Shown: piece by piece, positions 8,473-16,387 of the stretch
How the letters are laid out: every line of letters starts with the position of its first letter
Position numbering within the stretch: position 1 is the stretch's first letter
Source: a virus
Virus record (IMG/VR): IMGVR_UViG_3300037247_000257
Location: 1 to 54,015 of that record
DNA length: 54,015 nucleotides
Strand: one strand, 5' to 3'
The notes under the pieces: model-generated
The model's database searches: none
The model's input: the letters and a program-made list of their open reading frames with translations, nothing else
What the model was told of the DNA's origin: nothing
Translations under genes and position numbers: made by a program

Positions 8473-9735
8473 ATGGCAACATTTAGATTAAAAGAGTGGT
8501 TTCTTACAATAACTGCTACTAACTCAAGAAGAGGTACTCGTCTTAGAGATGGGGATAGACCTACACAATCAACTTTTGAAGATCTACTTAAATCAAGTGT
8601 CTTTAAAACAGAAGCTAATGATAAAGCAAAAGTAAACGATGCTACTAAACCACTACCTGAAGTAGTTGGTCATGTGGCTTTGGCTACGGATGAAGAAGCT
8701 AAATCTAACGCTACTCAACCTCAAGATAGAGCTCTTGCTGCACAACCTTCTCAAATAACTACAGCGAAAGGCGTTGAAGAGAGCGACTTAAATCTATCGT
8801 TAGACACTATTAGTAATGATAATCAAATAGACAACCCTATTGTCTTTGACGATACAGCTATAGAAGTTGAAGATGAAGGAACAACGAGAAACGATTATTT
8901 GATTAGATTCAAAGAATCTTTTAGAAACTTTCTTTCTAGTCTTGTAGAAACAATAAACGATATATCACTAAGGTTAGTTGCAGTTATAGAACAAACTGAA
9001 ACAAATAGACAAGACATTGAGACACTTGTTGACTTAGATGGAGACGTTAGTGCTGTTATAAACGGCATTGCTCCTAAGGGGACTATTATACAAAGTGTAT
9101 TAGGTACTGGAATGAATACTGATTATTGGTATAAGATGGATGGTGGAGCAAGACTCTCTAAATACAATAATGATAATGTTAATGACGGCCCTACTTCAGC
9201 ATGGGCTCTTTTCCAAAACTTAACAGATATAATAGTAGAAGACGGTCTTTTGTTTGGTTTCAAAAACATAGGAGCTCCGGTTTTTGATAGCGGGTTAGGA
9301 CTTGGTGAAAGGGTTACTTCAGGCAACGACTGGAAAGCTACTTTTAGGCAAACTGACATACCTAAGCATAATCATGGAAGTAATCTTTCCACTTCAATAG
9401 AAGGCGGACACAGGCATCAATACGGTACAATTCTTGGAGAAAACGACAAGAACTTTACTGATGCTTTTGCTGCAGGCGCTGATAGAGCTTTTGATTCTGA
9501 TAGAGTTCCTACTAGGTCTTGGTGGACTGATGAATTCAATACCCCTGATGAATCATCTCCTAGTGGTAATCCTGATAAGTTAGTTGCTATAAACGGTCAG
9601 TCTAAAGGAGGAAGAAGAGGTTTCCATAAACACAATATAACTGGAAGCATATCTAATTACGGATCGCAAACTACAACTTATCCAAGTGTAAACGTTCCTA
9701 GAGTAGGTGTAAACTATTACATTAAGATAAAGTAA
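8473..9735 (+). CDS. Tail fibre/collar-type tip protein
   Basis: 420 residues. The N-terminal 100 are low-complexity and polar, then a coiled-coil segment (about 140-195, NDISLRLVAVIEQTETNRQD) suggests trimerisation. The C-terminal half carries several His motifs: PKHNHG (about 297-302), GGHRHQYG (about 312-319) and FHKHNITG (about 384-391). It ends VPRVGVNYYIKIK. This is the pattern of phage tail-collar/fibre-tip domains that bind metal through HxH pairs. It is the last gene of the rightward block and is followed by a strong terminator. Confidence 0.75.
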   Translation: MATFRLKEWFLTITATNSRRGTRLRDGDRPTQSTFEDLLKSSVFKTEANDKAKVNDATKPLPEVVGHVALATDEEAKSNATQPQDRALAAQPSQITTAKGVEESDLNLSLDTISNDNQIDNPIVFDDTAIEVEDEGTTRNDYLIRFKESFRNFLSSLVETINDISLRLVAVIEQTETNRQDIETLVDLDGDVSAVINGIAPKGTIIQSVLGTGMNTDYWYKMDGGARLSKYNNDNVNDGPTSAWALFQNLTDIIVEDGLLFGFKNIGAPVFDSGLGLGERVTSGNDWKATFRQTDIPKHNHGSNLSTSIEGGHRHQYGTILGENDKNFTDAFAAGADRAFDSDRVPTRSWWTDEFNTPDESSPSGNPDKLVAINGQSKGGRRGFHKHNITGSISNYGSQTTTYPSVNVPRVGVNYYIKIK

Positions 9736-9750
9736 CACGTAAGTGTAAAA

Positions 9751-9791
9751 AAAAAGGGGGAACTAACAAATTAATGCTAGCTCCCCCTTTT
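9751..9791 (+). terminator. Bidirectional intrinsic terminator between convergent blocks
   Basis: Inverted repeat AAAAGGGGGA / TCCCCCTTTT, with A-run on the left and T-run on the right, lies 15 nt after the rightward fibre gene. On the other strand it lies just after the leftward operon. Its symmetry lets it stop transcription in both directions. Confidence 0.85.
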
Positions 9792-9795
9792 AGTT

Positions 9796-9879
9796 TTAGT
9801 TTATCAAATGCATGAGAAACATGTATATGTTAAATCCTACACATACTCCGAATATAAAAGCCCAGTGTACTCTTTTCAT
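9796..9879 (-). CDS. 27-residue membrane microprotein
   Basis: ATG at 9879, 2 nt after the stop of the upstream gene, reading MKRVHWAFIFGVCVGFNIYM and ending LIN. Two basic residues at the N-terminus followed by one hydrophobic segment of about 20 residues predict a single-pass membrane peptide. It is the last frame of the leftward operon and ends inside the terminator. Tight spacing supports translation. No family can be recognised at this size. Confidence 0.4.
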   Translation of the reverse strand: MKRVHWAFIFGVCVGFNIYMFLMHLIN

Positions 9880-9881
9880 AG

Positions 9882-10235
9882 TTACTGGTCTAAGAAATCC
9901 TGTGTTTCTTGGCTTACATAGTTTGGTACTTTAGGATCATCTAGATCTAATTGTACTGCTATGTGATTAGGTATTGTTACGGCTTTTAACGCCATTGACT
10001 TACTCCCTTTACGGTTCACTCGAGTTTCCCCTTCAAGTCTAATAACCTCACCTTTTTCTGTTCTTATCCACCCAATCCATGTTGCTGGATTGTCATCACT
10101 ACGATACTCATTTTTAATAAGATTCCCGTGTGCTGGGTAGATTTTTCTTACGTGATCTTTGTCATTCTGTTTTACCGCTTTTGGTAATGTTTCTAAGACT
10201 GTTGTCTTAGGTCTTAACTTTATTTCGTTACTCAT
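9882..10235 (-). CDS. Hypothetical protein, basic, beta-rich
   Basis: 117 residues with a basic N-terminal half (KLRPKTTVLETLPKAVKQNDKDHVRK). A compact strand-rich core follows (WIGWIRTEKGEVIRLEGETRV) and the C-terminus is acidic. There is no membrane segment and no catalytic motif. The core looks like a small barrel but no family is recognised. It lies 11 nt downstream of the next gene in the leftward operon containing Pnkp and RNA ligase. Confidence 0.6.
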   Translation of the reverse strand: MSNEIKLRPKTTVLETLPKAVKQNDKDHVRKIYPAHGNLIKNEYRSDDNPATWIGWIRTEKGEVIRLEGETRVNRKGSKSMALKAVTIPNHIAVQLDLDDPKVPNYVSQETQDFLDQ

Positions 10236-10246
10236 TTTTGTTTGGT

Positions 10247-10573
10247 TTATACTTTTCTTAATCTAAACAAAGCTTCATTTAACTCTTTTTGAGTTTTATT
10301 TAGCTCTTCTTCTACGTATTCAAGCTTCCACTTATAACGCCCTACTTCTTTTAACGCTTCTTTTCGGCCTAACTCAGCCTCAGACTTTTTTCGTTTTTGA
10401 ATAGCATCGTTAATATAGTTTATCCGCTTACTAGAAACATCTATTATCTGAAACATTCCGATAAAGAAAACTGACGCAAAAGCTATGTTTCCTAAAATGA
10501 ATCCTGCTATTGCACCAGGGTGAACTTTTCCTATCTCATAGGTGTAGTCCATCCATTTTATCCACCACTCCAT
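10247..10573 (-). CDS. Membrane-anchored coiled-coil protein
   Basis: 108 residues. An amphipathic Trp-rich start (MEWWIKWMDYTYE) leads into one membrane segment (AIAGFILGNIAFASVFFIGMF, about 21-41). A long charged helix to the end (KRINYINDAIQKRKKSEAEL...) shows clear coiled-coil periodicity. It should sit in the inner membrane with a cytoplasmic or periplasmic stalk. Its start shares one base with the stop of the Pnkp gene. No known family. Confidence 0.6.
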   Translation of the reverse strand: MEWWIKWMDYTYEIGKVHPGAIAGFILGNIAFASVFFIGMFQIIDVSSKRINYINDAIQKRKKSEAELGRKEALKEVGRYKWKLEYVEEELNKTQKELNEALFRLRKV

Positions 10574-11481
10574 TAGAAATTACCTTCTTGTACTTGATAT
10601 ACTTTCAAACCTAGACGTCTTGCATGGTCTACAACCTGGTTACGATCATCGTAAAGAGCTTCTATGAAATACGACTTAGCGATATCTCTCCACATATCTT
10701 CTTTGACTTTCCAATCAGGTTCATACGATCCTTCAGGTCTGATATAGATATCATCATATACAATATCATTCTCCGCCAACCAAGCCATAGTCTCTTGGAT
10801 ACAAGAACCATCACGACCAGTACAGATAATAATAAACTTCCCGTTATTTTGGTGAGCCCAAAGAGCTTCTCTAACGTTTTCATCAACTATATCTTGACCT
10901 ACCTTTTTCCAATCATATGGTTTTCTGTCTACCATGTGAGCAAGAGTACCATCAATATCAAAGATAACTGCTCCTTGTTTAGAAGCATCTCTCGTTATTG
11001 GCTTAGTAATCTTATCTTGCTTGAAGTCATAAGTAGCAATGAGATTCCTGTATTGCTCGTACTGTCTATCGATGACTTCTTTACCGACTTTACGAGCACG
11101 GTCTTCATCATTCATTATACAGTCGATCTTTTCAGTTTTCATTACATGACACTCAACCGGAACACCATAATGACTTAACTGTCTGATATACTTTTCTTTA
11201 AGGTGAGTATTGTCAACTATTACTACTTGGTTACAAGACAAAGCGTATCTAATTAAAGTGTGTTGAAACTGACTTACGTCCCACTCTTTACTTTTTATAT
11301 CTTCCGCTTCGTACCACTGGTGTATATCTTTTTCAGATAAACCTCCCATCATTTCTCGAAGTTTATCTCTGCCGATAATAACACAGTTTTCTCCTTTTTT
11401 ACGAATAGCTTCTGCTAAATAGCGAGCTGTCGTTGTTTTGCCGGATCCACTTGGCCCGACCATTGCTATAATTCTACTCAT
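10573..11481 (-). CDS. pnkP: Polynucleotide 5'-kinase / 3'-phosphatase
   Basis: 302 residues, almost exactly the length of T4 Pnkp. The N-terminal kinase has the P-loop GPSGSGKTTTAR (9-20, Lys15), and the C-terminal HAD phosphatase has FDIDGT (Asp175, Asp177). T4-type enzymes turn 2',3'-cyclic phosphate and 5'-OH RNA ends into 3'-OH and 5'-phosphate ends, which an RNA ligase can then seal. An RNA ligase gene is upstream in the same operon, giving a complete RNA repair pair. The start is the ATG at 11481, overlapping the preceding stop as ATGA; a longer reading to 11565 has no support. Confidence 0.93.
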   Translation of the reverse strand: MSRIIAMVGPSGSGKTTTARYLAEAIRKKGENCVIIGRDKLREMMGGLSEKDIHQWYEAEDIKSKEWDVSQFQHTLIRYALSCNQVVIVDNTHLKEKYIRQLSHYGVPVECHVMKTEKIDCIMNDEDRARKVGKEVIDRQYEQYRNLIATYDFKQDKITKPITRDASKQGAVIFDIDGTLAHMVDRKPYDWKKVGQDIVDENVREALWAHQNNGKFIIICTGRDGSCIQETMAWLAENDIVYDDIYIRPEGSYEPDWKVKEDMWRDIAKSYFIEALYDDRNQVVDHARRLGLKVYQVQEGNF

Positions 11482-11705
11482 TGTTTCTGATCTTCTAAAT
11501 ATGCTATAGTACCTATTACCCCTACTACTGTTGCTATCAAGAACAGTACAAATGCTACAAAGCACTGAGCTGATGTACCTTCTTTTGATACAATAGCCCC
11601 TAATAAGCTAATAAGCATAATTACGCAAGATGTGATTGTTGACCCGATTAAAATCCTATGTATAAGATTGTCGGGTTGTTTTTGTGAATATCTGGAATCT
11701 TCCAT
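11478..11705 (-). CDS. Small two-helix membrane protein
   Basis: 75 residues with two hydrophobic segments (about 20-38, LIGSTITSCVIMLISLLGA, and 47-67, FVAFVLFLIATVVGVIGTIAY) and charged ends. It begins 58 nt inside the upstream gene and its stop overlaps the Pnkp start as ATGA, so it is translated from the RNA-repair operon. No family recognised. Confidence 0.6.
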   Translation of the reverse strand: MEDSRYSQKQPDNLIHRILIGSTITSCVIMLISLLGAIVSKEGTSAQCFVAFVLFLIATVVGVIGTIAYLEDQKQ

Positions 11706-12262
11706 TTTTCTTGTTGTTTATAATATTCTTTAAATTGCATTACGTTAAACGGTGATACTATCAAATGATAACCGTTTTTCGTAGGTAAAGTCATTAACAA
11801 CTTACTTTCTTCTAAAGGGTCGCATATATTAACAACGCTTGTTGCATACGATAACTCTCCTTCATCAAAAGAATCGATGTCAATAACCCACTTCTTAAAA
11901 GACTCATCCATATGAGCCCCACACACAGAGTTAAAAGCATTCTTAACAGACCGAAAGTCTTTGTTCATAATTTGATCAGCTACTTTACGTAAAGTTTGAA
12001 AGGCTGTTTTTTCATATGACCTTCTGTTCAAGTTAATACATGCTCTTGCATTGTGCTGTTTACATAGTAGTTTAATCTCTTCTTCATACTCTAACAACGC
12101 ATCTTTGCGATCTAAGTAATAAGTTTTGATCACTCTACTGTTACTCCCTATCTCAGGGTTCTCTTTCTTACGCTTTATAATCTGTAAATGATAAAACGTG
12201 TCACTATCATCCTTTCTAAAGTCTAGAATAGGGTATATACTTCTAAAGTTATTTACACTCAT
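11648..12262 (-). CDS. Possible primase-fold (AEP-like) protein
   Basis: 204 residues. A WVIDIDSFDEGE segment (about 125-136) offers a D-h-D pair, and LPTKNGYHLIVSPFN (about 158-172) resembles the S/T-x-H motif of archaeo-eukaryotic primase/polymerase folds. The N-terminus is basic. The arrangement of DhD before xxxGYHL is suggestive only. A third conserved aspartate is not obvious, and a DnaG-type primase is encoded elsewhere in the window. It lies between a protein of unknown function and the membrane protein before Pnkp, so an RNA- or DNA-end-related job is possible. Confidence 0.5.
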   Translation of the reverse strand: MSVNNFRSIYPILDFRKDDSDTFYHLQIIKRKKENPEIGSNSRVIKTYYLDRKDALLEYEEEIKLLCKQHNARACINLNRRSYEKTAFQTLRKVADQIMNKDFRSVKNAFNSVCGAHMDESFKKWVIDIDSFDEGELSYATSVVNICDPLEESKLLMTLPTKNGYHLIVSPFNVMQFKEYYKQQEKWKIPDIHKNNPTILYIGF

Positions 12263-12704
12263 AACCTATCATCTTTAGAACCTTTTTTAACTCTGACTTA
12301 TTTTTGACTGTACCTGAGAACCAGTTATGATTATCCTCATACTCTTCCCAATTGGTTATTGTAAGTCTCTCCGGGTTTCTTTGTTCTACTTCAATGTAGA
12401 CATCACTCCCGTTTATCTTACTATTTCCTTTAAGTGTTAACCAGTGTTCAGAGTCTTGAGCTACCTTGAAACCCAAACTCTCTATGTCTTCCCTGTCTAG
12501 GTATTTGACTCTAACACAGTCAGAATTAAGAAGGTTTTCAATCTCTTTAAAATAAGAAAGTTCTGCTGTTAACTTATCAAAAGGCATATCTTTTCCAGGA
12601 ACGTACACAGCCCTGTTTCCTGAGAGTTCAATTCCAAATTTAGCCTCAAACTCAAACCCAACATGAAACTCTTCAATTGTCGGTGTGTAATATTTGTTTT
12701 CCAT
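12249..12704 (-). CDS. Hypothetical conserved-looking phage protein
   Basis: 151 residues from the ATG at 12704, which shares one base with the preceding TGA (TGATG). It begins with YYTPTIEEFHVGFEFE, an acidic and aromatic opening I associate with small conserved proteins of Bacteroidota phages. Its centre is strand-rich (VRVKYLDREDIESLGF) and it ends in a helical Lys-rich tail. No catalytic motif is visible. Function unknown. Confidence 0.6.
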   Translation of the reverse strand: MENKYYTPTIEEFHVGFEFEAKFGIELSGNRAVYVPGKDMPFDKLTAELSYFKEIENLLNSDCVRVKYLDREDIESLGFKVAQDSEHWLTLKGNSKINGSDVYIEVEQRNPERLTITNWEEYEDNHNWFSGTVKNKSELKKVLKMIGYECK

Positions 12705-13555
12705 CAGAATATGTATCTTATAGTGTTCCAAGGTATCACTTCTTTGTGTACCTTCCTAAATTGATTTATATACTGTGCTTTCTTTTCTCGCTTGTATCGT
12801 ATGTTAACTCCTCCGTATTGAGACACTTTGCTTTCTTGTATCTCAGGTTTCCACAATAACTCTTCTCCCGGTCTGTTTGCATTAGCTGAGTGCTTATCCT
12901 TATTATGGGTAAGGAATATACACTCAGATAATACCTCATCCTTGTTATCGACATAATCAGACACCATTTCAAACAAGAAACGATAATCTTCTAGCCAACC
13001 ATCATAGACTATAATAGGTGAAAAGTTTATATGAACTTCGTACCCAGCATCTATGAATGCGTCTATGGCTTTTATCCTGTCGATTATAGGTGGTGTATGA
13101 GGTTCAAGTACAGAGCTTAACTTTTGCGGCATAAGACTAAACCTAATACGTATCTTCTTTTCTGGATTATAGTCCAAGAAGTCTATAGGTATGATCTTAG
13201 TGGCAAAGCTAGCTTTTATGTTACTGTGGTTCTTAAAGTAGTTGAATATATGATTCCACTGGTGATATTTAGAGTGTAAAGCAAAGTCTTCGTTGCATGC
13301 AATGTCGTAGGTATAATACTTTGGATCCGTTTGGTTAGGCTCTTTAGGCGGCAACCATGCGGCATGAGTATTGATAGCTGTTAGTATTGCGTTTGTGTTC
13401 TTTGCTACACTTAAATCATTGTTACCAGTATGTCGTTTCATATAACAGTACGAACAATCGAGTAGACAGCCGAAGCCGAAAGACGGACTTATAAAATCCG
13501 TACTTCGGCCTGACTCTCTGATTTCAAAAGACTTTCTATTTACCGTCTTTATCAT
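12704..13555 (-). CDS. splB: Radical SAM protein, spore photoproduct lyase-like
   Basis: 283 residues. The iron-sulfur motif CLLDCSYC (Cys30, Cys34, Cys37: CX3CX2C) lies in a FGFGCLLDCSYCYMKRH context. The C-terminal stretch EELLWKPEIQESKVSQYGG with NIRYKREKK is characteristic of the SPL branch of radical SAM enzymes. SPL enzymes reverse the thymine-thymine spore photoproduct. A phage copy could repair UV-damaged DNA or carry out related radical chemistry on nucleic acid. It is coupled by ATGA to thyX upstream. Confidence 0.75.
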   Translation of the reverse strand: MIKTVNRKSFEIRESGRSTDFISPSFGFGCLLDCSYCYMKRHTGNNDLSVAKNTNAILTAINTHAAWLPPKEPNQTDPKYYTYDIACNEDFALHSKYHQWNHIFNYFKNHSNIKASFATKIIPIDFLDYNPEKKIRIRFSLMPQKLSSVLEPHTPPIIDRIKAIDAFIDAGYEVHINFSPIIVYDGWLEDYRFLFEMVSDYVDNKDEVLSECIFLTHNKDKHSANANRPGEELLWKPEIQESKVSQYGGVNIRYKREKKAQYINQFRKVHKEVIPWNTIRYIF

Positions 13556-14598
13556 TCTATCTCCTTTCTAAGTTGAACAAACCCTCTAAAGTTACCTGAC
13601 CAGCCTTCTTCAATCACTCTATCCGTAGAGCCAACCGCTTGAGTTGTTCTAGCATTGAACATCATTTCTGACCCACTCATAGCTCTAGCGCAGTGCTCGA
13701 AAGGACTCATGTGACCCATAGCTTTCAATCTATCATAAAGCTTAATATCAGCTTCATAATCATCTTTACCTTCAAAGTTTAGATAAGATACTCTAGCACA
13801 TCTAGCAGTAGCTATCTTAACTCTGCAATCTTGAATAAAACTAAAGGGTACAGATGTTTCTGCTCCTTTATATAACTCACAAATTCTAGCAGAATCAATA
13901 TTGTCTTCAAATGGTATATGCCACTCACCAGCTTTCAACTCTTTAGGTTTAGACTCATTCATAGCATCCCACATAGCTTCAGCTAGTAGAGAGATATGGA
14001 TTTCTCCTTGTCCTTTGTTGATTTTGAGCCAGTCTAAGTCACTAGTTTTACTTAGTGTTTCTTCGTTTCCTCCGTGATAGTGTTTCCAATAGTCTTTCCT
14101 CGACTTAAACTTAGAGTTCTCGTTATCTGGACTGCCATACTGAGGACATCTCAACTCAAAGAAGTTATCATACTCTGTAGCAGTTACAATACAAGTGTAC
14201 CATTGGAAAGGTTCTAAGATACGGTTTACTAGTTGTTTGGTTACTCCGTTAGAGTTCATTGTTCTAGCCATATCTAAAACACCTCTAAGACTACGTTCCC
14301 AATCACACACATGAGCCATTATTTCCGATTCTTTCTCAAAATACTCAGTGCCTTGCATACCACTATGGGTTTTTTGGAACGCTACAGGAATGAAAGGATC
14401 TTCTTCTATATCCTTAATCATTTTGCTCGCAGGTATAGCACGACTACTAGCAGCATTACGTGAGAATAAACGGTGTGTAAGTAACTCGGCATGGATAATT
14501 CTTGGATAAGAAAGGACATAGGTTGTAATCCTATTACCATGCTTGTTAACACTATCTGCAATAATCTCTGCATTAATATTCTTTTTATTCATACTCAT
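13552..14598 (-). CDS. thyX: FAD-dependent thymidylate synthase
   Basis: 348 residues. THRLFSRNAASSR (41-53) matches the ThyX signature RHRxxSxNxxSxR with the initial Arg replaced by Thr. A second cluster near 265-330 (ARCARVSYLNFEG, then MSPFEHCARA) corresponds to the conserved C-terminal part. The protein is longer than typical bacterial ThyX (about 220-250), like several phage versions. It makes dTMP from dUMP using methylene-tetrahydrofolate and FAD, supplying thymidylate for phage DNA. The ATG overlaps the RNA ligase stop (ATGA). Confidence 0.9.
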   Translation of the reverse strand: MSMNKKNINAEIIADSVNKHGNRITTYVLSYPRIIHAELLTHRLFSRNAASSRAIPASKMIKDIEEDPFIPVAFQKTHSGMQGTEYFEKESEIMAHVCDWERSLRGVLDMARTMNSNGVTKQLVNRILEPFQWYTCIVTATEYDNFFELRCPQYGSPDNENSKFKSRKDYWKHYHGGNEETLSKTSDLDWLKINKGQGEIHISLLAEAMWDAMNESKPKELKAGEWHIPFEDNIDSARICELYKGAETSVPFSFIQDCRVKIATARCARVSYLNFEGKDDYEADIKLYDRLKAMGHMSPFEHCARAMSGSEMMFNARTTQAVGSTDRVIEEGWSGNFRGFVQLRKEIE

Positions 14599-15974
14599 GA
14601 CTCTGCCTCTTCTGTGTCTACTGTTCCAGAATCTTTAATGATACCTTCTAGTACTTTAAACAAGTAACCTTTCTGCTTCAAGAATTTAGGCGTTAATGAT
14701 TCACCATCGATACGAATACATACACCTTCTCTTAAGTGCATAGGAAATACAGTAGATGGATCTTCACCCATAGAAACTACACGGTTAGAAATAGCTTCTT
14801 GCTGAACATGAAAGTGTAGAGTTTCTTCTGCTTCTGACATAGCTTTAGCTTTGATTCTCTTAAGCTCAGGCACATGTTGTACTCCCATTTGCTCACATCT
14901 CATCTTAACTTGGTCCCAAGATAAGTCCATCGACACTCCGTCCATGTTAGTCATAGTCATACGATAAACAAAGACTTTACATTCTTTAGGTTGGCACCCA
15001 TAAGTAAATGATGTAGTATTACCGTAAGCTTCAACAAAGTCTTTATAAACATCTTTATCCATAAAAGACTTAAGCTTCTTGTTACCTTGAGAAGGCATGA
15101 TTAGTTTCCCATCAGGTAAATACCCAACGATCTCATAATACACAGTCTCACCTTTTTCAAGCTTATCTCTAAACAATTCTCCAGTCGTAGTCCAAATGTC
15201 GTGCTCATAATACGATTCACCTTCTTTAGCTACATCACCAATAGTCTTTGTTACTCTACGCGAACCTACTACATGCTTATAAACCATGTGTTGATTCTCG
15301 TCGTTGGTTTTAAAGAGAACTTTACTTAGTAACCAGCTAGAAAACTTCTTTAACAGATTATCAGTTTTATAAATAACTGGCAAGTTGCCCACTCTACAAC
15401 TTGTTCCATGGAGCTTTTCCGTTACGATAAGAATCGAGCCTGGCTTTACATGCTGTAAGTTTCTCATAAATTGATCAGTATCGACATGCTCTTTGAACGT
15501 AGGTACTAGGTTTTCCTTAGCTTTTCCCTGTTTGTTCCCTTGACACGGGGAATTACTTACAACTTGATACTTCTTGCAGATTTCGTAGCTTCCCCAATTC
15601 ATGAACTGTTGCCCAAGGTTACTTTTATCTGGTAATTGCTTGTCTTTGTGAGTATATTCTAGTGAACTAATTGGCATCCATAACCCAGAACATTTTACAC
15701 CTTTTAATCGAATTGGTCTAACACGTCTGCTATCTTCAAGATAACCTGTTTTTGATTCGTCTACGTTTAAGTTAGAATGTCTGTACAAGTTGTTTTTTGA
15801 ACAAAACTCGTGACTTAACTCAGTTTCACAGTCAAATAAAATACCTAGTTCACCAGCTTTGTGCTCTTTACTCACAATAACTGTTTCTCCGAATATCGTA
15901 CTACTTACGATGCGGTCGGCTCCTTCAATAGGCTGAAGGTCTTTTAGTTCCGCGATGATTGCTTCTCCTGTCAT
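14595..15974 (-). CDS. RNA ligase (Rnl5/DraRnl-like architecture)
   Basis: 459 residues. An N-terminal OB-like domain (about 1-110, GADRIVSSTIFGETVIVSKE) is followed by the nucleotidyltransferase domain. Motif I is TEKLHGTS with nucleophile Lys187, motif IIIa is VYYEIVGY, motif IV is REGVCIRI and motif V is KGYLFKVLEG. An N-terminal OB domain ahead of the ligase domain recalls the DraRnl class. It would join RNA ends after Pnkp healing, most plausibly tRNAs cut by host anticodon nucleases. It is first in an eleven-gene leftward operon that also contains Pnkp, just past a terminator. Confidence 0.85.
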   Translation of the reverse strand: MTGEAIIAELKDLQPIEGADRIVSSTIFGETVIVSKEHKAGELGILFDCETELSHEFCSKNNLYRHSNLNVDESKTGYLEDSRRVRPIRLKGVKCSGLWMPISSLEYTHKDKQLPDKSNLGQQFMNWGSYEICKKYQVVSNSPCQGNKQGKAKENLVPTFKEHVDTDQFMRNLQHVKPGSILIVTEKLHGTSCRVGNLPVIYKTDNLLKKFSSWLLSKVLFKTNDENQHMVYKHVVGSRRVTKTIGDVAKEGESYYEHDIWTTTGELFRDKLEKGETVYYEIVGYLPDGKLIMPSQGNKKLKSFMDKDVYKDFVEAYGNTTSFTYGCQPKECKVFVYRMTMTNMDGVSMDLSWDQVKMRCEQMGVQHVPELKRIKAKAMSEAEETLHFHVQQEAISNRVVSMGEDPSTVFPMHLREGVCIRIDGESLTPKFLKQKGYLFKVLEGIIKDSGTVDTEEAES

Positions 15975-15990
15975 GACTAGTTTTTAAGCA

Positions 15991-16019
15991 TAAAAAAAAG
16001 CCCAGGACCTTCCTGAGCT
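15991..16019 (-). terminator. Intrinsic terminator after the small basic protein gene
   Basis: On the minus strand AGCTCAGGA-AGG-TCCTGGGCT (one G-U pair) is followed by eight Ts. It lies 5 nt after the stop of the leftward gene ending at 16025 and upstream of the RNA ligase start. Confidence 0.85.
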
Positions 16020-16024
16020 TGTCC

Positions 16025-16261
16025 CTACTTGCGTAGGCCTTTTTGATAATGTTTTACATCACGTTCGTTTCGAGCTATGTCATACGGATTTTGTAGAAAC
16101 TTCCAATCACATATATTCCATGGATTGTAAAGCTTTCTGTATTCTTTTCCGTTGCTTAGTTCTCCTTTATAACGTCTAACAGCTTTGGCTGCTTGTCTTT
16201 TAGCATACCCGCCACGGCTTGAATCAGTGTACACTGACACTTTCTTTCTTGATCTGCTCAT
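16025..16261 (-). CDS. Small basic protein (MSRSRKK type)
   Basis: 78 residues from the ATG at 16261. A TTG 48 nt upstream could extend the frame but lies within the -7 box. It begins MSRSRKKVSVYTDSSRG and continues with a KRQAAKAVRRYKGEL helix, giving a very basic N-terminal half. Similar short basic proteins occur in many phage genomes, but their function is not known to me. Nucleic-acid binding is likely from charge. It is transcribed from its own TAnnTTTG promoter beside tRNA-Gln and closed by its own terminator, so it is a single-gene unit. Confidence 0.65.
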   Translation of the reverse strand: MSRSRKKVSVYTDSSRGGYAKRQAAKAVRRYKGELSNGKEYRKLYNPWNICDWKFLQNPYDIARNERDVKHYQKGLRK

Positions 16262-16278
16262 ATTCTCTAGGTTTATAC

Positions 16279-16302
16279 CTAAAAGACTGTTCCTTTTTTC
16301 AT
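16279..16302 (-). CDS. Seven-codon leader ORF
   Basis: ATG AAA AAA GGA ACA GTC TTT TAG, encoding MKKGTVF. Its ATG lies exactly four bases after a TAAATTTG box, the same geometry as two protein-coding starts in the window. The main gene begins 17 nt after this stop. It may be a leaderless upstream ORF that tunes the basic-protein gene, or a chance frame. Confidence 0.3.
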   Translation of the reverse strand: MKKGTVF

Positions 16303-16306
16303 AATA

Positions 16307-16336
16307 CAAATTTAAGTTGTCCGGGGAGGGATCGAA
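16307..16336 (-). promoter_or_regulatory. Bacteroidota-type promoter overlapping tRNA-Gln
   Basis: Minus-strand TAAATTTG (16307-16314) fits TAnnTTTG. About 18 nt upstream TTCG (16333-16336) could act as the -33 element and lies inside the T-loop of the tRNA-Gln gene. It would drive the small basic protein. Confidence 0.5.
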
Positions 16337-16387
16337 CCTCCATTCTCGGCTTCAAAGGCCGGCGTCCTGCCATTAGACGACCAGACA
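16317..16387 (-). tRNA. tRNA-Gln (UUG)
   Basis: Acceptor TGTCTGG pairs with CCGGACA. The anticodon loop CTTTGAA gives anticodon TTG, on a CGGC/GCCG stem with a mismatched outer pair. The T-arm is GGAGG-TTCGATC-CCTCC. No CCA is encoded. It is the most distal tRNA of the leftward cluster. Confidence 0.88.

Noticed and set aside
10624-11178. Rightward 184-codon frame inside the Pnkp gene
   Set aside because: It is antisense to a gene with complete catalytic motifs; the product is Ile/Ser/Thr-rich without domains.
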